Positions 1 through 11,085 of a stretch of 64,000 nucleotides of DNA are shown piece by piece. The DNA is taken from positions 15,767,231 through 15,831,230 of the forward strand of contig NC_052671.1 in the NCBI RefSeq assembly GCF_016802725.1. Reading direction: 5' to 3'. The notes below the pieces were generated by a model. That model was not told where the DNA came from, made no database searches, and worked only from the letters and a program-made list of their open reading frames with translations. Source of the DNA: Solenopsis invicta. Lineage: Eukaryota > Arthropoda > Insecta > Hymenoptera > Formicidae. The translations under genes were made by a program, and so were the position numbers. Every line of letters starts with the position of its first letter. Within the stretch, counting starts at the first letter, position 1.

Positions 1-365
1 CTCGCTTGAGCGTACGCCTCTCTGTTGCTCCAACGCCAGGAGCATGCGAATCCATGCGCGTGCGCGCGGACTTCGGGCGTTTAACGGCGCGCTCGTCGGA
101 CCGTTCGCGTGCGTGTGTTCGAGGCGATTATCGGCGCGTAGCGCCTGTTCGTCTGTCCGGCGGGTGTTCGGCCGGACAGGGGGGCGGTTCGTGGCCCCAG
201 GGGGAACGATGCGGAGGCGCATCGTTACAAACTCACAACGCAAATCTGAGTGCATATAGATATAGATCTTCCCTCTTCAATATAAGAATTAATAGTTGTC
301 GAAGGAAAAGAATCAAATCTCTTTGCAAATGTTGTGCATCCCCAACATTTGTCTAAGCCGGGGGG
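1..365 (+). other. Possible 3' internal end of an LTR retroelement
   Basis: GC-rich non-coding sequence (to about 230) followed by AT-richer sequence that ends in a short G-run (360-365) directly before TGTTACG. A G-run before a TG-initiated block is how a polypurine tract meets a 3' LTR. No reverse transcriptase, integrase or env similarity is visible; the short open frames here are GC-rich chance frames. The call is inference. Confidence 0.3.
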
Positions 366-1394
366 TGTTACGTCCTGCGGAGTAACGATTCTTTCCTTCA
401 CAACCAGCGGATATTCTAATTAACGGGCGAGCGACGGTGATCTCACCCCGATCCCAAGAATACGGTGACTCTCACGGCAATAACCGGATGTCATGAATTA
501 AGTATCTATAAATTCATCAATTAAGGAGATCTGAGGTGACACCGTTGCTCGATACCGGAAACACTCAAGATAGTAAAATCAGGGAGCTGGAAGCACGTGT
601 GCATCCCTTTGAGTTCTGATGCCCGACACCCGCATAGCAACAAATCAAAGAATTTTTTGACATTTAATGCTTCTGAGAGTTCAATTGTCAAACCTGCCGC
701 TTTCTCGGATACAATTACCGAGGAATATAAAAAAGTCGTAAAAGTAAATATTGCACGTGCGTGTATTAATGAATAAAGTGGTGCACACGGCCCTCGATGG
801 GACAAAGGGAATCATAGATGAAAAATAGTATAAATAGGTGCGTCTTCTAGCGGAGCGCGCAGTTCGTAATTCGCAGTTCATAGTACACAGTTCGCTTCAC
901 GTACTTCACAGTTCACTTCAGACCGTACAGTTCGGTTCAGCCTAGTCTCGTCTTCATCCGAATCGCAGTTCCGTGGCATCTTGCATGCTCGAGTTCTGCG
1001 ACTCTCGGATCCGCGGCCTTTAAACTCGTGCGCGGCGCAAGTCTCGGTCGAGAGGAAAAAGTGTCAGTTCAAACGTCCCCGGTTGGGATCTGCGGACCAT
1101 TGTCCATTGGACCCGGAACACCTTCGACCGGATCTACTACCTCCCGCCGAGTCCGGCTCAGTTTGAAGCCCTGCGGCTCCGAAAGAATAGCATTCACCTG
1201 CATCGACACTCACGCTACAATCTGCAAGCAGTAAGTCCCGAATCAACCGTTTGTTTCGCTCTCGTTCTTTGAACACCCTTTCTCTCTCTAGCGCGAAAGA
1301 TTTCGAACATAATACATTTATTAAGGTTATTACTCTTTCCTCCCCATGCTCCTCTCCATACTCTCTTTCTCTCTCTCTCTCTCTCTTTATCTTT

Positions 1395-1712
1395 AAATTC
1401 TTTTCTTTCTTGGGATTAACTCGTAAGAGTCAATCCGAAAGAATCTCTTTATTTTTAATTCTTCTCTTTCTTGGGATTAACTCGTAAGAATCAATCCGAA
1501 AGAATCTCTTTATTTTTAATTCTTCTCTTTCTTGGGATTAACTCGTAAGAGTTAATCCGAAAGAATCTCTTTATCTTTAAATTCTTTTCTTTCTTGGGAT
1601 TAACTCGTAAGAGTTAACCCGAAAGAATCTCTTTATCTTTAAATTCTTTTCTTTATGGGATTAACTCGTAAGAGTTAATCCGAAAAAATCTCTTTATCTT
1701 TAAATTCTCTCC
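1395..1712. repeat. Tandem array, five copies of a 61-63 bp unit
   Basis: Each unit carries TTGGGATTAACTCGTAAGA and GAATCTCTTTAT. Copies sit at about 1411, 1473, 1535, 1597 and 1658 and differ by a few bases. The array lies inside the putative long LTR, in what would be the transcribed R region. Confidence 0.85.
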
Positions 1713-2094
1713 TTTCTCGTAAGAATTCTCGTTTCCTTCTGTCCCCTTAGATTCTGTCGAACCCTTTTTCTTTACTTCCAATCTTTTCCCTCGGTTTCAC
1801 TCAAACTCCACTCGAGTTAACCCGAGAGATTGTCTAAATTTTAACTTTTCGCCAAGCAGAGAGAAACGGAGTATTTCCTTTTATTTTAGTGAATAAAGTC
1901 CCCAAAATTCATAAAAACCGGTCACGAGCAGCCGCGAAGCGCCGCCGAAATCGCCGCAATCGCCGAATCCGCCGCCTCGAAGCCATTGAGTAGGAAATCC
2001 ACCGGATCGCCGCCCAAGTCAATCGACTTTGCCCCCCTGTCTCGTACTCGCCGGTCGCACCGGAAGAAGAGCGATTTCCCCCGTTCGCATTTTT

Positions 2095-2228
2095 CCCCCA
2101 CTCCCCCGTAGATAGTTTTTATCGCGCCGACTCCCCCTTAGATAATTCTCCGCGCCCCGACTCCCCCGTAGAAAATCTTCGCGCTGACTCCCCCGTAGAC
2201 AATTTTCTTCACGCCGACTCCCCCGATT
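2095..2228. repeat. Short tandem array, about five copies of a ~30 bp unit
   Basis: The core GACTCCCCCGTAGA recurs about every 30 bp with degenerate spacers. An antisense frame of 107 residues across it is made of repeats of this unit and is not treated as a gene. Confidence 0.7.
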
Positions 2229-3224
2229 CTCAAATAACCTATAGAATCTTCCCGGACTCTCCTGTTTCGCTCTCTTCTCAAGGATCTCCGATCCCTGAAA
2301 TTCACAATTTAGAGGAAGACCAACCTCCTGCGGATTTTCCAAACGTAGGGCCCCACGAGGAGAAGGAGCAACCTTTCTCCACCCCTCCGCTCCTCGGATC
2401 GCATGATCTCGAGGACCAGGATCGTTCTCCTAGCCCCGTGCTTAGTATAGAGATCGTAGAGAAGCTACTTCCACTTCCCCCACGTTGTTATTTTGCCCCT
2501 GGTCCTCTTCAGTCGCTAGAGTTAATTCTCTCAATGTTTCCGATCTCGTCTGTCCCACTCCCTCCTGGCGCGTTCTCTATCGGCCCTGAAGAATTCGACC
2601 TTGAAGCGGTCCGTGTCTTCCTTTCTCGGTCTCCCCCCGATGCACCAGTCCCCGTGTATCTCCCCCATATATATCCAAAATATTATTTAATTCCCAAATT
2701 AATATTTTTAAATCACTTCCGCCCCAATGCCGCCGTATTAAATGAAGTCCCAATATAGGCACACATACACACTTGCGAATACCCTGTTCGTTACACTAAT
2801 ATAGAATATTATAATTGTATACATATATATATATACAGGGTGTCCGTCCATAAATGTCCGAGCAAATATCTCGTAACTGGTTGAAGTTAGAAGAAAGTTT
2901 AATAAGGAAAATTTACATGGTTTTCAGTCGGCTACAAAATGCACGTAAAGAAATTTTTTTTACTCGTCACCTTTTTGAGTTATGAAGGTCAATGTAGGTT
3001 TTTTAAATGGGTACCTATAATTTTTTTTGCATATTTACATGGTAGAGGTAATTTTCAATCAAAATTATATTAGGAAAAAAATTGCTACGACGCATCGTTT
3101 ACGAGATAATCGGCATGCAAAGTATTAAAGTAATAATTTGGATCGAGTATTGTTGAACAAATTTGGAATATCAAATAGGTTGAGAAAGTAAACATTGTTT
3201 TTTCATGAAATATTTATTAACAAA

Positions 3225-3476
3225 TTAATTAAGAAATGGTTCGAAATTGTTACCATCATGATCGATACAGCATTCAACGCGTTTTATAATGTTTCTTATT
3301 GTTAACTGCAGCATTTCTGTTGTAATACTTTCAACAGCTCTAGTGATTTTATGTCGTAAATCTTCATTTTCAGGAATAGTTGCATAAACAATATCCTTAA
3401 TATACCCCCAACTTCTGTTGTAATACCACATCTCGAGCATATCACACTTTTCCGTAATTGTAAACATTGTTCTCAC
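3225..3476 (-). pseudogene. Internally deleted transposase of element A (83 aa)
   Basis: This minus-strand frame starts with the same first 16 residues as the full transposase (one substitution), passes through a short bridge (YYNRS), then continues as its last 66 residues from WGYIKDIV. The DNA-binding middle and all three catalytic Asp residues are gone. It is an internal deletion derivative joined head to head with the full copy. The frame is open, so a short peptide is possible, but nothing shows it is used. Confidence 0.8.
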
Positions 3477-3632
3477 GCGCTCGTATGAAGTCTGTTATAT
3501 CGAACAGGATCGCTGACCTTCAACTTTTCAAAATACACGACTGTTTGATTTGTAAATAAAGTATTTGTATAGCACGTAATATGAATTACAGGGTAGTATG
3601 AGTCTGTTAGTCAATCGTCTATATACGAGCGC

Positions 3633-4694
3633 GTGAGAACAATGTTTACAATTACGGAAAAGTGTGATATGCTCGAGATCTGGTATTTAAGTATGCGTAA
3701 TGAAAATGAAGCACGATTACTTTATCAACAAAAATATCCAGAACGAAGAATACCAAATAATCGTACATTTCGACGAATTGAAGATCAATTGCGTCAAACA
3801 GGATCGCTAACAAGACAACGACGTACAATCAAAACAGATGAAGAAAAAGAGACAAGTGTGCTATTAAGTTTTATTGAAAACAGACGTACATCCATAAGAA
3901 CAGTAGCACGTAATTTAGAATTATCGAAAAGTTACGTACACGCTGTACTAAAAAAATTCAAATTCAAACCGTTTCGTGATAATTTAGTACAAGCTTTACA
4001 TGAAGGAGATGCAGATCGCCGATTAATGTTCTGCCACTGGCTTCGAGTTAATTATCGCACTGACTTTGGTTTTCTTAATAAAATATTATGGTCTGATAAA
4101 TCTTGTTTTTCCAATTGTGGTATGGAAAATCGACATAACGTGCATACTTGGTCCGATGTGAATCCACATGCGAAAAGAGATAAAGGTTTCCAACGCAGAT
4201 TTTCGGTGAACGTATGGTGCGGAATCATCGGAACAAAAATTATTGGACCTTTCTTTTTCCATGGTCATCTTAATGGTGACAAATACTTGGAATTCTTGCA
4301 AACAACTTTCTCAGATTATTTACGCGATCTTCCATTATCAGTTTTTCGAAATATTATTTTTCAACAAGATGGTGCTCCAGCACACAATACACGTGCTGTA
4401 ATTAACTTTTTAAATAATAGATTTCCTAATTGTTGGATGGGTACTAATGGTCCTGTACGATGGCCACCGAGATCTCCGGACTTGACACCTTGCGATTTTT
4501 TCCTTTGGGGGTATATTAAGGATATTGTTTATGCAACTATTCCTGAAAATGAAGAAGATTTACGACATAAAATCACTAGAGCTGTTGAAAGTATTACAAC
4601 AGAAATGCTGCAGTTAACAATAAGAAACATTATAAAACGCGTTGAATGCTGTATCGATCATGATGGTAACAATTTCGAACCATTTCTTAATTAA
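3633..4694 (+). CDS. DD41D mariner-like transposase (element A)
   Basis: 353-residue cut-and-paste transposase, complete and without stops. An N-terminal helix-turn-helix region (about residues 1-120) would bind the inverted repeats. The RNase-H-like catalytic core shows LWSDKSCF (first Asp), QQDGAPAHN (second Asp) and SPDLTPCDFFLWG (third Asp). Forty-one residues separate the second and third Asp, the spacing of the DD41D group rather than DD34D mariner or DD34E Tc1. WPPRSPDL and NVWCG are typical of the superfamily. The start codon falls in the palindromic centre of the element, so promoter elements may be shared with the deleted copy opposite. It is intact in sequence; activity cannot be judged. 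Confidence 0.9.
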   Translation: MRTMFTITEKCDMLEIWYLSMRNENEARLLYQQKYPERRIPNNRTFRRIEDQLRQTGSLTRQRRTIKTDEEKETSVLLSFIENRRTSIRTVARNLELSKSYVHAVLKKFKFKPFRDNLVQALHEGDADRRLMFCHWLRVNYRTDFGFLNKILWSDKSCFSNCGMENRHNVHTWSDVNPHAKRDKGFQRRFSVNVWCGIIGTKIIGPFFFHGHLNGDKYLEFLQTTFSDYLRDLPLSVFRNIIFQQDGAPAHNTRAVINFLNNRFPNCWMGTNGPVRWPPRSPDLTPCDFFLWGYIKDIVYATIPENEEDLRHKITRAVESITTEMLQLTIRNIIKRVECCIDHDGNNFEPFLN

Positions 4695-5099
4695 TTTGTT
4701 AATAAATATTTCATGAAAAAACAATGTTTACTTTCTCAACCTATTTGATATTCCAAATTTGTTCAACAATACTCGATCCAAATTATTACTTTAATACTTT
4801 GCATGCCGATTATCTCGTAAACGATGCGTCGTAGCAATTTTTTTCTTAATATAATTTTGATTGAAAATTACCTCTACTATGTAAATATGCAAAAAAAATT
4901 ATAGGTACCCATTTAAAAAACCTACATTGACTTTCATAACTCAAAAAGGTGACGAGTAAAAAAAATTTCTTTACGTGCATTTTGTAGCCGACTAAAAACC
5001 ATGTAAATTTTCCTTATTAAACTTTCTTCTAACTTCAACCAGTTACGAGATATTTGCTCGGACATTTATGGACGGACACCCTGTATATATATATATATA

Positions 5100-5399
5100 C
5101 AGGGTGTTTTAGACCACCCGTACACCCCTTTTCTCTTCGTAGGGTTAGGACCAATCAAAAATATGTTCAGACGAAAGTTGTAGGGTTTCAAAAGATCTAT
5201 TCAATGATCTTATCAGTTTGACCTTGGATGGCGTCGCCAAGGTCAGATCGAAATGACATTAAGTTTTTTAAATGGAACACCCTATTTTTGATTCCAGAAT
5301 CTAATAGCTGGTGTCAAGACCTTTCCAAAACACTATAAGAATGTTTATTTTCGTTGACTACTTTCCGAGTTGTGCGGCTTGAAAGTTACACTACCGCCA
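5100..5399 (+). repeat. Left inverted repeat of element B
   Basis: Reverse complement of 7302-7601 over 300 bp with few mismatches, ending at CCGCCA. Confidence 0.85.
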
Positions 5400-5657
5400 G
5401 CATCAGCATTACTCAAGATGTACCATGTGGTGGTTACTTAGTCGGATTTAATCTTGTGTGTGGGTGTGTGCATACGTGCATGCGTATGTGTATAGGGGAG
5501 GAAAAGGGGAGTCAAAGTTTTATGTACTCTGCTTTTGTTTATTAACTGGATTGATTATGTTTGATGATCAATCATGTCCAGATTGACTGTATGCATTTTC
5601 CCGTGCTTAGCGTTATCCAGAATGAACGACGTGGACGTGACGAGAATTTCATCCCAT

Positions 5658-5780
5658 TGGGGTGCTTGATTCACGTGAGTCCCCTTGCCTCTCACGTTTG
5701 GGGTGCTTGATTCACGTGAGTCCCCTTGCCTCTCACGTTTGGGGTGCTTGATTCACGTGAGTCCCCTTGCCTCTCACGTT
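5658..5780. repeat. 41 bp direct repeat, three copies
   Basis: Three nearly perfect head-to-tail copies starting GGGGTGCTTGATTC at 5658, 5699 and 5740, each with TTCACGTGA inside. They lie just beyond the transposase stop within element B. Confidence 0.9.
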
Positions 5781-5805
5781 CGGGAATGAATGAGTGTATG
5801 TTTTG

Positions 5806-6864
5806 TTAAGCGACTAAATGTTCAAAGTGAGCACCATTCTCTGCGATGCAAGCATCAACTCTATTTTGAAAATCATTGGTTGCTCGAAGAATTTCATCGG
5901 CACGTAAGGATCGAATTGCTTCACTTATTCTACGAATCATATTATCCCTCGTAATCGGACGTTCATGATAGACCAAGTTTTTTATCCTTCCCCAGAAATA
6001 ATAATCAAGGACGGTGAGATCTGGTGATCGGGGTGGATAATTGATTGGACCGTATTTGCCTATCCACTTGTCGGGGAACATAGTATTTAATGCCGCACGA
6101 GCAACTCTCGATGTATGAGACGGACATGCATCTTGTTGGAACCACATGTTCAGGCGCAATTGCAGAGGAATATTTTCTAGTAAGACAGGAAGATCTGTCA
6201 TTATCAAGGCGGAATATCTATCACCGTTTAGATTTTCGTCAAAGAAAACAGGACCTATGATTTGACTTCCAATAATTCCACACCAAACATTGACTTTCCA
6301 AATGGTTTGATGATCTACTTCTCTCAACCAGTGAGGATTATTTTGTGCCCAATAACGAGAGTTCCAAGTATTAACAGATCCATCACTTTTAAGTGTACAT
6401 TCGTCAGAAAATAAAATTTTCAAGTGGAAATCAAGTTGCTGTCTTATAAAGTTGCAAAATACAAGTCTCTGTCTAATATCGTTATAATTCAACGCTTGAT
6501 GAACAGACATTCTGTAAGGGTGAAATTTGTTATTTTTTAGAATGCGCCAAACACTGATTTTACTAACACCAGAATCTTGTTCTCGTCGTCTTAAAGAATC
6601 ATAAGGGTTCAATTCTGTCGATGCAAGAATTTCCATTGTTCTTTCATCCATAATCGGACGACGAATTTGTGTACTTTTGTTATGTTGAGGCTGAACGACA
6701 CCTTTAATTTTGATTCGTTTAGCCAAACGTGAAAAAACATTTCGCGAGTGAGGAGTCCGATCAGGATAACGTTCCCGCCACAATCTTTTCGCTGCAATGA
6801 ATGTACCTCGACACTCACCTAAAATTAGCAGCATATCATATGCTTCTTCATTGGAATAGGACAT
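5806..6864 (-). CDS. DD41D mariner-like transposase (element B)
   Basis: 352-residue complete transposase, clearly diverged from that of element A. The N-terminal ~120 residues form the helix-turn-helix DNA-binding part. Catalytic motifs are LFSDECTL (first Asp), QQDACPSHT (second Asp) and SPDLTVLDYYFWG (third Asp), with 41 residues between the second and third. NVWCGIIG and YPPRSPDL match the family. No stop or frameshift. The 3' flank of the gene carries three direct 41 bp repeats. Confidence 0.9.
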   Translation of the reverse strand: MSYSNEEAYDMLLILGECRGTFIAAKRLWRERYPDRTPHSRNVFSRLAKRIKIKGVVQPQHNKSTQIRRPIMDERTMEILASTELNPYDSLRRREQDSGVSKISVWRILKNNKFHPYRMSVHQALNYNDIRQRLVFCNFIRQQLDFHLKILFSDECTLKSDGSVNTWNSRYWAQNNPHWLREVDHQTIWKVNVWCGIIGSQIIGPVFFDENLNGDRYSALIMTDLPVLLENIPLQLRLNMWFQQDACPSHTSRVARAALNTMFPDKWIGKYGPINYPPRSPDLTVLDYYFWGRIKNLVYHERPITRDNMIRRISEAIRSLRADEILRATNDFQNRVDACIAENGAHFEHLVA

Positions 6865-7301
6865 GGCTAAATAAACCTAGACTAATAAAGAGGGTCGGAT
6901 TTTTGTTGCGCGATTGATACTGATATGACGGTTATTGAAGACGTAGGTGACAAGTTTGAGAGAGTTATTGTCACTCGTGTTGAGTTGAGTCACAATAGCG
7001 TTGTGGTGAATACATCTCTACTACATCCTATGCAAATAACAATATGTATAAAATCACGAGTTAGACATCGTTACGCAGAAAGCCGCGCTCGTTATTGCTC
7101 GTGTGCTACCGTTAAAGTAATAATGTAATTACATAATATTATGACATACATATGTATGTGACTATCTACGGTCGCGACAGCTAACTTTCACGATTTTTCA
7201 TGATCTGTTTTTGTTGGCCCGGCTCGCGTGTTTACTTTCTTTGTGTCGGCTGCACGGCTTTCTGCGTAACGCGTGATTTTATATTGTTATTTACATGGTG
7301 T

Positions 7302-7598
7302 TGGCGGTAGTGTAACTTTCAAGCCGCACAACTCGGAAAGTAGTCAACGAAAATAAACTTTCTTGTAGTGTTTTGGAAAGGTCTTGACACCAGCTATTAG
7401 ATTCTGGAATCAAAAATAGGGTGTTTCATTTAAAAAACTTTATGTGATTTCGATCTGACCTTGGCGACGCCATCCAAGGTCAAACTGATAAGATCATTGA
7501 ATAGATCTTTTGAAACCCTACAACTTTCGTCTGAACATATTTTTGATTGGTCCTAATCCTGCGAAGAGAAAAGGGGTGTACGGGTGGTCTGAAACACC

Positions 7599-7601
<3 letters not shown>
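7302..7601 (-). repeat. Right inverted repeat of element B
   Basis: Partner of the 5100-5399 repeat. It is followed by a ~30 bp TA microsatellite. Confidence 0.85.
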
Positions 7602-7633
<32 letters not shown>

Positions 7634-7636
<3 letters not shown>

Positions 7637-7897
7637 GGTGTCCGGGAACTAGGGAACTTACCGCTTTGACAACTTAAAGGGATACCATTTCTGTCAATTT
7701 CTCGAGCGCCGCGATTCCGTGTCTTCTCTCTCGATCCAGCGTCGAGCGAGGAAGATGCGGTATCGAAACGCCCCCCATTACTTTCTGCCAGCACTCCAAC
7801 CTCCGCCGCGCTGCCTCGAAACACGTACGTGCGCGCCTCGCGTAGCTCGCGTGTGTACGGCAGCCGAGCGTCAGGGCGGAGAGACACCATTTATGCT
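7634..7897. mobile_element. Truncated CAGGGTGTCC-ended element fragment
   Basis: CAGGGTGTCCGGGAACT follows directly after a TA microsatellite, the same terminal motif as elements A and B and the MITE at 12645. No matching right end is found before Polinton-related sequence begins near 7898. The fragment is GC-rich and has no convincing ORF. Confidence 0.4.
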
Positions 7898-8212
7898 GGT
7901 GCGTGTACAACGTTGCCGAAAGGCGAAAACGTGTTGTGACATGTTCATGTGATAACGACAATGATGCAATTATTGAAAAGAGGGGGAAGCTTCCTCACTC
8001 TTTTAAAAAATGCAGAAACATAAACGTCTCAAGACATGTTCAAGGCTATCGATTAATTTGTTGGAAAGAGTGGGTAAATCCCCTCACTATCCCCTCTCCA
8101 TCTATACGTTTCCAATACAACATTAATAACTACAAAACATCACCATTTGACAATCAGTTTTGCATCAGTTGTTCGTTTGAACAGTTTTGGCATCGCCCTT
8201 GAACTACGTTCA

Positions 8213-8912
8213 ATAGCAAACTATTCCGTTCCGACCAAGGCGTGTGAAAAGTCGTAAGTATCCTTTTGTTATACAACAAAAAACGTTACATTTTATTCAT
8301 TTATTTCACTCATCTCCGTTTCTTTCTTCAGAACGTCTTCGAATATACGATATACGTCACGCATACTGGGCAGAAGGTTTGCGCTAACCTCAACTTCCTA
8401 CAAATGGATTGATGTAGTGATCAACGTGGGATCTGTTTCCTTCTCCGTGGAGATATTGCTCGGCGATATACGCGGCAACCGGATTGTCCTACCATACAGA
8501 ACGTGGAGAGCTCTGTTCGAGAGACATACGGATTTCGAGCGATTCGTTCAGTGAACCAAAACATCATTGTTAACGATTCACGACCTTAACGTGCAACTCG
8601 TGAAATTGCGTGATGAAAGTATTGTTAAGTTATCTTTATTCGATGCATGTATTTACCTCAAGCCTACAACCATGCTATTCATGTTTGAACTAGAGCACTG
8701 TGTGGAGCATGTATATTATACGCTACATCAAAGCATTGCCACCGCGACTGAGAAATTTAAATATTTTGTAACTTTTTGCGTCAAAATTTGTCATAAACAA
8801 ACAAGACGCGACAAAATTATTGCGCAAATCTTACGATAAGAGTTCGCAGATTGAGTGCGAATTAATAGCCTACGCTATTGATACTATTATATACGATGCA
8901 TTAACTACTTAA
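8213..8912 (+). pseudogene. Polinton tail gene (spliced), decayed copy
   Basis: Homologous throughout to 49777-50476. The start codon is replaced by ATA. The intron 8254-8331 keeps GTAAGT and TTCTTTCTTCAG borders at the same place as in the central copy. After it, the frame runs through a region matching the GDxRGNRIVLPYRTWRAL segment and is cut by a TGA near 8552. It resumes with VQLVKLRDESIVKL and ELEHCVEHVYYTLHQSIATATEKFK, and is frameshifted again after KYFVTF. Function unknown; see the central copy. Confidence 0.65.
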
Positions 8913-9274
8913 TAGAATGATTGTACACAATGTATAACATACTCAATAAAAGAATGTATTTTGAAACGTATGAAAAAGGTTTTATTTCGATATAAACCTT
9001 TCCCAAGTTACAATGCATATAATAAGACAAGTCGTTCAGGTTTCGAACAGGGTAGAGACTTATGGAAAAGAAAATCTTTGCTTATAACTTTATATCAAAC
9101 GGTGATATAAACATTGTCAAGGCCATACCTGAGAGCTGCGTCAGCAAATATAATTTGAATAAAAAAAAATCTATAACTTTCAAACGGCAAGTTAGAAATT
9201 TACGAGACTTGAAATTTATATGTATTAGAATACTGCCTTCCAATTGGATCTAGGAGCAATAAAATAGGTCTTCT

Positions 9275-10148
9275 AGAAAGATTTATAAGATAATATAATA
9301 GAGAGCATAAAGTAGCGACGTTTGCTTCCTCTTTGATGTAATCGTATATTTTTTGTTTTTTCCTTCGATGTAATCATATACCTTTGTAATTAGCCTTAAT
9401 GTAAATACGCGGCAAAAACGTACGATGCTCTCGTTGAGCCCTTTGTCAGTAGCAAATATACCGTCGCGCAAATAAGACTCGACCATATGTGAATAAGTTA
9501 TTACAAAAATGTTTTCGAGAAAAATTAATATATTACTTACTTCCGATGGGGAAGAAGAAAAGGAAGACATCTCCTCTTCTTCATCCTCGCTAGAAGAGGA
9601 CAACGTTAAGAAGGTGGAGGGGGAAAAGGGTGAGGAGGGGGCGGAGGGTGAAGTGGGGGATGAGAGAGAAGAGAGAAACAATGACACTGTTAACATCTTC
9701 CCCCAGTTTTCTCATAGACAAAATATCATCATTATTGCACCTCCGCATTGCCTCCTTTATGAAATGGTGCATCATCCTCCTCTTCCGCCTTTTCCTCCTC
9801 GACCAGAAAACGAGGAGGAGTGAGCATACCGCACGGGTGACCTCCCATCCTCTCAATTAGTCGCACCTCTAGGTCAGTGGGTGACACCACCCACTACCAT
9901 GAGGATCACCACCCACTCCCCACTCCCTGGTAGGACCGCGGGGCTGACTCCCACGCGCGGTCAGTACCGCAGGCTAACCCTCACCTCCCAGATTAGTACC
10001 GCAGGCTGACCCCCACCTCCCAGGTTAGGCCTCGCGGATTACCACCCACTCCGCGGTAAGTACCGCGGGTACCCCCGCACCTACATTTCCCTCGCCCCTC
10101 ACCCCCCCTCATTTCCCCCGTAGTTTAAACTCTTATAGACTACCTACT
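9275..10148. repeat. Polinton terminal repeat sequence (fragment)
   Basis: Shares with the right terminus of the central Polinton the segments around GTGGGTGACACCACCCACT, ACTCCGCGGTA and CCTCACCCCCCCTCATT. An acidic Glu/Ser-rich frame at 9509-9823 lies inside low-complexity purine-rich DNA and is not called as a gene. Confidence 0.6.
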
Positions 10149-11085
10149 CCCAATATATCCTAAAAATTTCCCTTCCTTAACACTAAAAACAATTGTTATA
10201 ATAGTGGATATATCTCTCCACTTATAACTGGTTACAGGAATCAAATAAAAATCAAATCAATAAATTACCTCGGTTTATAAACCGACAGACGTTACAGGTA
10301 TTTTTGATCATTTTCTATCACTTTTCATTTTACTTAAGTACCGAAAATTTTCAAAGCTCTTTATTCTTTGAAAAATTTAAGCAGAGGTTTGTTCTAGAGA
10401 ATGATACTTATAGATTTTTTCTGTCACTTTTCACTTTACTATTATCTAATATCATTACATAATATCAATTTACTAAATTGAAAATTTTAATTTTAACACT
10501 TCTAGTCAGAATTCTCGCAAAATTTGTAGATTTACTGAAATGGCTTTTAATGCGCTTTCTCCTAAACTGTATTTTTGAATTTTTCTCACTTTTATGACTT
10601 TTCGTAAAACTGAATTAATTTTTAAATGCGGTGGAAAATCTTCCATCCGAGACGATCAAGGAAGAAACACCGACCGTCAGTTGGATTTGAATAGAAGCAG
10701 GCAAAGAATATCACTCCCGAGGAAGTATCCAAAAGAATTACGTAACCTAGTGAGAGATGGTGCAATCAAGTTGTACATATTATCTATAAATAATTGAAAC
10801 TGTTTTATAATCATAAAAGATTTTTAATTGTTTTCTTAACAGTGATTATGCGACGCCGGCAGGCGATCTGTTCGATACAGACTTTTATTTATTATGGCAT
10901 TACAATGTAAAGTTGACAACGCATAAAAACTCAGCGTGAAAATACGAAATGCGCGACCGAGTGAGGCGTAACAACGTCTCAACGGTGTGAATGTATGTGT
11001 GGGTGAGTGTGTGATTGCGAAATAGAATATAAGAGAAACATTTGTGATATTTCGTAACGAACGATGTGAAGCATAGACATCGCTT
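10149..11085. other. AT-rich interval without a recognisable gene
   Basis: Begins exactly where Polinton terminal sequence stops. It contains only short frames, the longest a 67-residue plus-strand frame at 10594-10797 with no family signal. Near 10890-10900 the minus strand reads AATAAATAAA, a plausible polyadenylation signal for the decayed polymerase gene to its right. Confidence 0.5.

Larger units (their letters stand above)
366..2795 (+). repeat. Putative long LTR (about 2.4 kb)
   Basis: The block starts TGTTACG and ends CGTTACA, giving near-inverted TG...CA ends like a gypsy-class LTR. It has a TATA box (TATAAATA, 829-836), AATAAA at 1892-1897 and two internal tandem arrays, but no convincing coding region. 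If right, U3 is about 366-860. The matching 5' LTR lies outside the window, so the boundaries cannot be tested by comparing two copies. It could also be a solo LTR or another repeat. Confidence 0.4.
2836..5083 (+). mobile_element. Tc1/mariner-like DD41D element A with foldback left half
   Basis: Ends are CAGGGTGTCC and its reverse complement, flanked by TA in a TA microsatellite. The left 577 bp (2836-3412) is the inverted copy of the right end (4508-5083), including the last 66 codons of the transposase. Bases 3413-3487 repeat the transposase start in reverse. The insertion is thus a full-length transposase copy plus an internally deleted copy, head to head around a central ~135 bp (3488-3621). 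Confidence 0.85.
5100..7601 (-). mobile_element. Tc1/mariner-like DD41D element B with 300 bp inverted repeats
   Basis: The ends CAGGGTGTTTTAGACC and its complement are flanked by TA repeats. The inverted repeats span 5100-5399 and 7302-7601, far longer than the ~30 bp of classical mariners. One intact transposase is on the minus strand. Only 16 bp of TA-rich sequence separates this element from element A. Confidence 0.88.
7898..10148 (+). mobile_element. Right-end fragment of a Polinton
   Basis: Collinear with 49383-51997 of the central Polinton: the ~94 bp repeats, the spliced tail gene, then terminal-repeat sequence. It finishes at CTACT (10148) where the central copy also finishes with CTACT. 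The stretch 9275-10148 corresponds to the terminal inverted repeat, but the GTG/CCG-rich centre is replaced by an A/G-rich segment. Everything left of the tail gene is missing. Confidence 0.75.

Noticed and set aside
9283..9860. Glu/Ser-rich and Pro/Phe/Ser-rich ORFs on both strands
   Set aside because: Purine/pyrimidine-skewed low-complexity DNA inside a terminal-repeat fragment, with no homologue in the other copies.
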